DNA of 5,778 bases, taken from contig CAZOJX010000111.1 of assembly GCA_964580255.1 (NCBI GenBank), forward strand, positions 1 through 5,778. The letters are read 5' to 3'. The position numbers and the translations under genes are program-made. The first letter of the stretch is position 1. Each line of letters opens with the position of its first letter. This document shows, in pieces, positions 5,065-5,778 of this stretch. The notes under the pieces were generated by a model, which made no database searches, was not told the origin of the DNA, and saw nothing but the letters and a program-made list of their open reading frames with translations. The DNA is from HGM12587 sp964580255 (GTDB lineage: Bacteria; Bacillota; Clostridia; Lachnospirales; Lachnospiraceae).

Positions 5065-5778
5065 TTACTGTACGATCATTGCATTGATTGCTGTTGTGAT
5101 CGCTGCTGCCGGTGCAGCATCGATGATCACGTAATCAAGGTTACCGTTTAACATATCCTGAACTGCTAAAGAACCATTGTCATATCCGATTGCTCCTACA
5201 GCATATCCATCAAATCCCCAGTCAGCATCACCTTCTGTATAGAACTGTGCTGTTGTTCCAGCCTGGAAACCAATCTTTGTGCTGTTGTCTTTTTCAGCTA
5301 AGATTGCAGCAACATCTTCTGCAGTTTTGCATTCATCAAATTCTGTGTTGTCAGATGTTACAACAATCTTCTGTGCTGCATTGTAATAAGATTCTGAGAA
5401 GTTTACTGCTTCTTTTCTGTCTTCTGTGACTGTCAGACCTGCCATTGCGATGTCACATTTGCTCTGTCCAACGGAAAGACAAACTGCATCGAAGCTCATG
5501 TTTACGATTACCAGTTCTTTTCCTAAGTAATCAGCAAGTTCTTTTGCGATTTCCATATCGATTCCGTAGTATTTGTTGCCTTCCATATATTCAAATGGAG
5601 CAAATTCTGCATTTGTTGCAACAACTAACTGATCTTTGGAAGCGTCTTCTTCTGCTGATTCTACAGCAACTGCCTCTCCGTCACCAAAGTAGTGATCACA
5701 GATTTCATCAAATTTTCCGTTTTCTTTGATTTCAGCGATAAATGCGTTTACCTGTTCTAATAATTCCGGCTGATTTTT
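5065..5778 (-). CDS. Amino-acid ABC transporter substrate-binding protein, 5' end outside window; unusual domain order
   Basis: The reading frame stays open from the TAA at 5065-5067 to the window edge, giving 237 visible residues. Residues 1-34 (PELLEQVNAFIAEIKENGKF through HYFGDGE) resemble the C-terminal helices of family-3 solute-binding proteins. An acidic linker (about 35-49) follows. The standard mature N-terminus then begins, LVVATNAEFAPFEY (51-64). GIDMEIAKELADYLGK (72-87) is the family signature, AGLTVTEDRK (113-122) supplies the carboxylate-binding arginine R121, GFQAGTT (170-176) is the second-lobe motif and DYVIIDAAPA (215-224) holds the amine-binding aspartate D220. The protein stops 14 residues after that motif, lacking the usual C-terminal 50-60 residues. 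It should be a secreted lipoprotein that delivers a polar amino acid to the permease, but its signal peptide is not in the window. The internal ATG at 5586 cuts the first motif and is not the start. The exact substrate is unknown. Confidence 0.9.
   Translation of the reverse strand, partial: KNQPELLEQVNAFIAEIKENGKFDEICDHYFGDGEAVAVESAEEDASKDQLVVATNAEFAPFEYMEGNKYYGIDMEIAKELADYLGKELVIVNMSFDAVCLSVGQSKCDIAMAGLTVTEDRKEAVNFSESYYNAAQKIVVTSDNTEFDECKTAEDVAAILAEKDNSTKIGFQAGTTAQFYTEGDADWGFDGYAVGAIGYDNGSLAVQDMLNGNLDYVIIDAAPAAAITTAINAMIVQ

Noticed and set aside
5065..5586. Start of the binding protein at the ATG at 5584-5586 (173 residues)
   Set aside because: The frame is open upstream to the window edge, and the upstream codons supply the conserved LVVATNAEFAPFEY motif. 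There is no good ribosome site before this ATG, so the gene is partial at its 5' end.

Overview
The window looks like chromosomal DNA from an anaerobic Firmicute, most likely a gut Lachnospiraceae-type Clostridium relative. This is inferred from the moderate-to-low GC, the strong GGAGG-type ribosome sites, the gene styles and the close packing; no rRNA or marker gene is present to prove it. Every supported gene reads on the minus strand, so transcription runs from high to low coordinates. There is no mobile element, CRISPR array, tRNA or rRNA. The only non-coding stretches are 71 nt (4994-5064) and 109 nt (1271-1379).

In transcription order, the right half encodes a polar amino-acid ABC importer. 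It comprises a solute-binding protein that runs off the window edge (5065 to beyond 5778), a HisM/GlnP-type permease (4283-4993) and a GlnQ-type ATPase (3529-4299, GTG start). A perfect 11-bp inverted repeat followed by a U-rich tract separates the binding protein from the permease. It looks like a leaky terminator or mRNA-stabilising hairpin that would keep the binding protein in excess. Permease and ATPase overlap by 17 nt. The ATPase stop overlaps by ATGA with the start of a cation diffusion facilitator (2363-3532). After only 11 nt comes an AraC-family regulator (1380-2351). These five genes could therefore form one transcription unit, ending at a hairpin terminator that includes the araC stop codon.

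The left end holds a complete L-rhamnose isomerase gene, rhaA (2-1270). It has its own sigma-A-type promoter (TTGTTT, 17-bp spacer, TATAAT), whose -35 box lies in the U-tract of the araC terminator. The AraC protein is the obvious candidate regulator of rhaA.

The most unusual feature is the binding protein. The visible part begins with what is normally the C-terminal end of a family-3 solute-binding protein. An acidic linker follows, then the normal N-terminus, and the protein stops where the missing C-terminal part would begin. This order suggests a circular permutation (or, less likely, a tandem fusion with a truncated second domain). The metal transporter is also noteworthy: it has an Asn-Asp/Asp-Asp transmembrane site like manganese exporters and a second, ligand-poor copy of its cytoplasmic domain.
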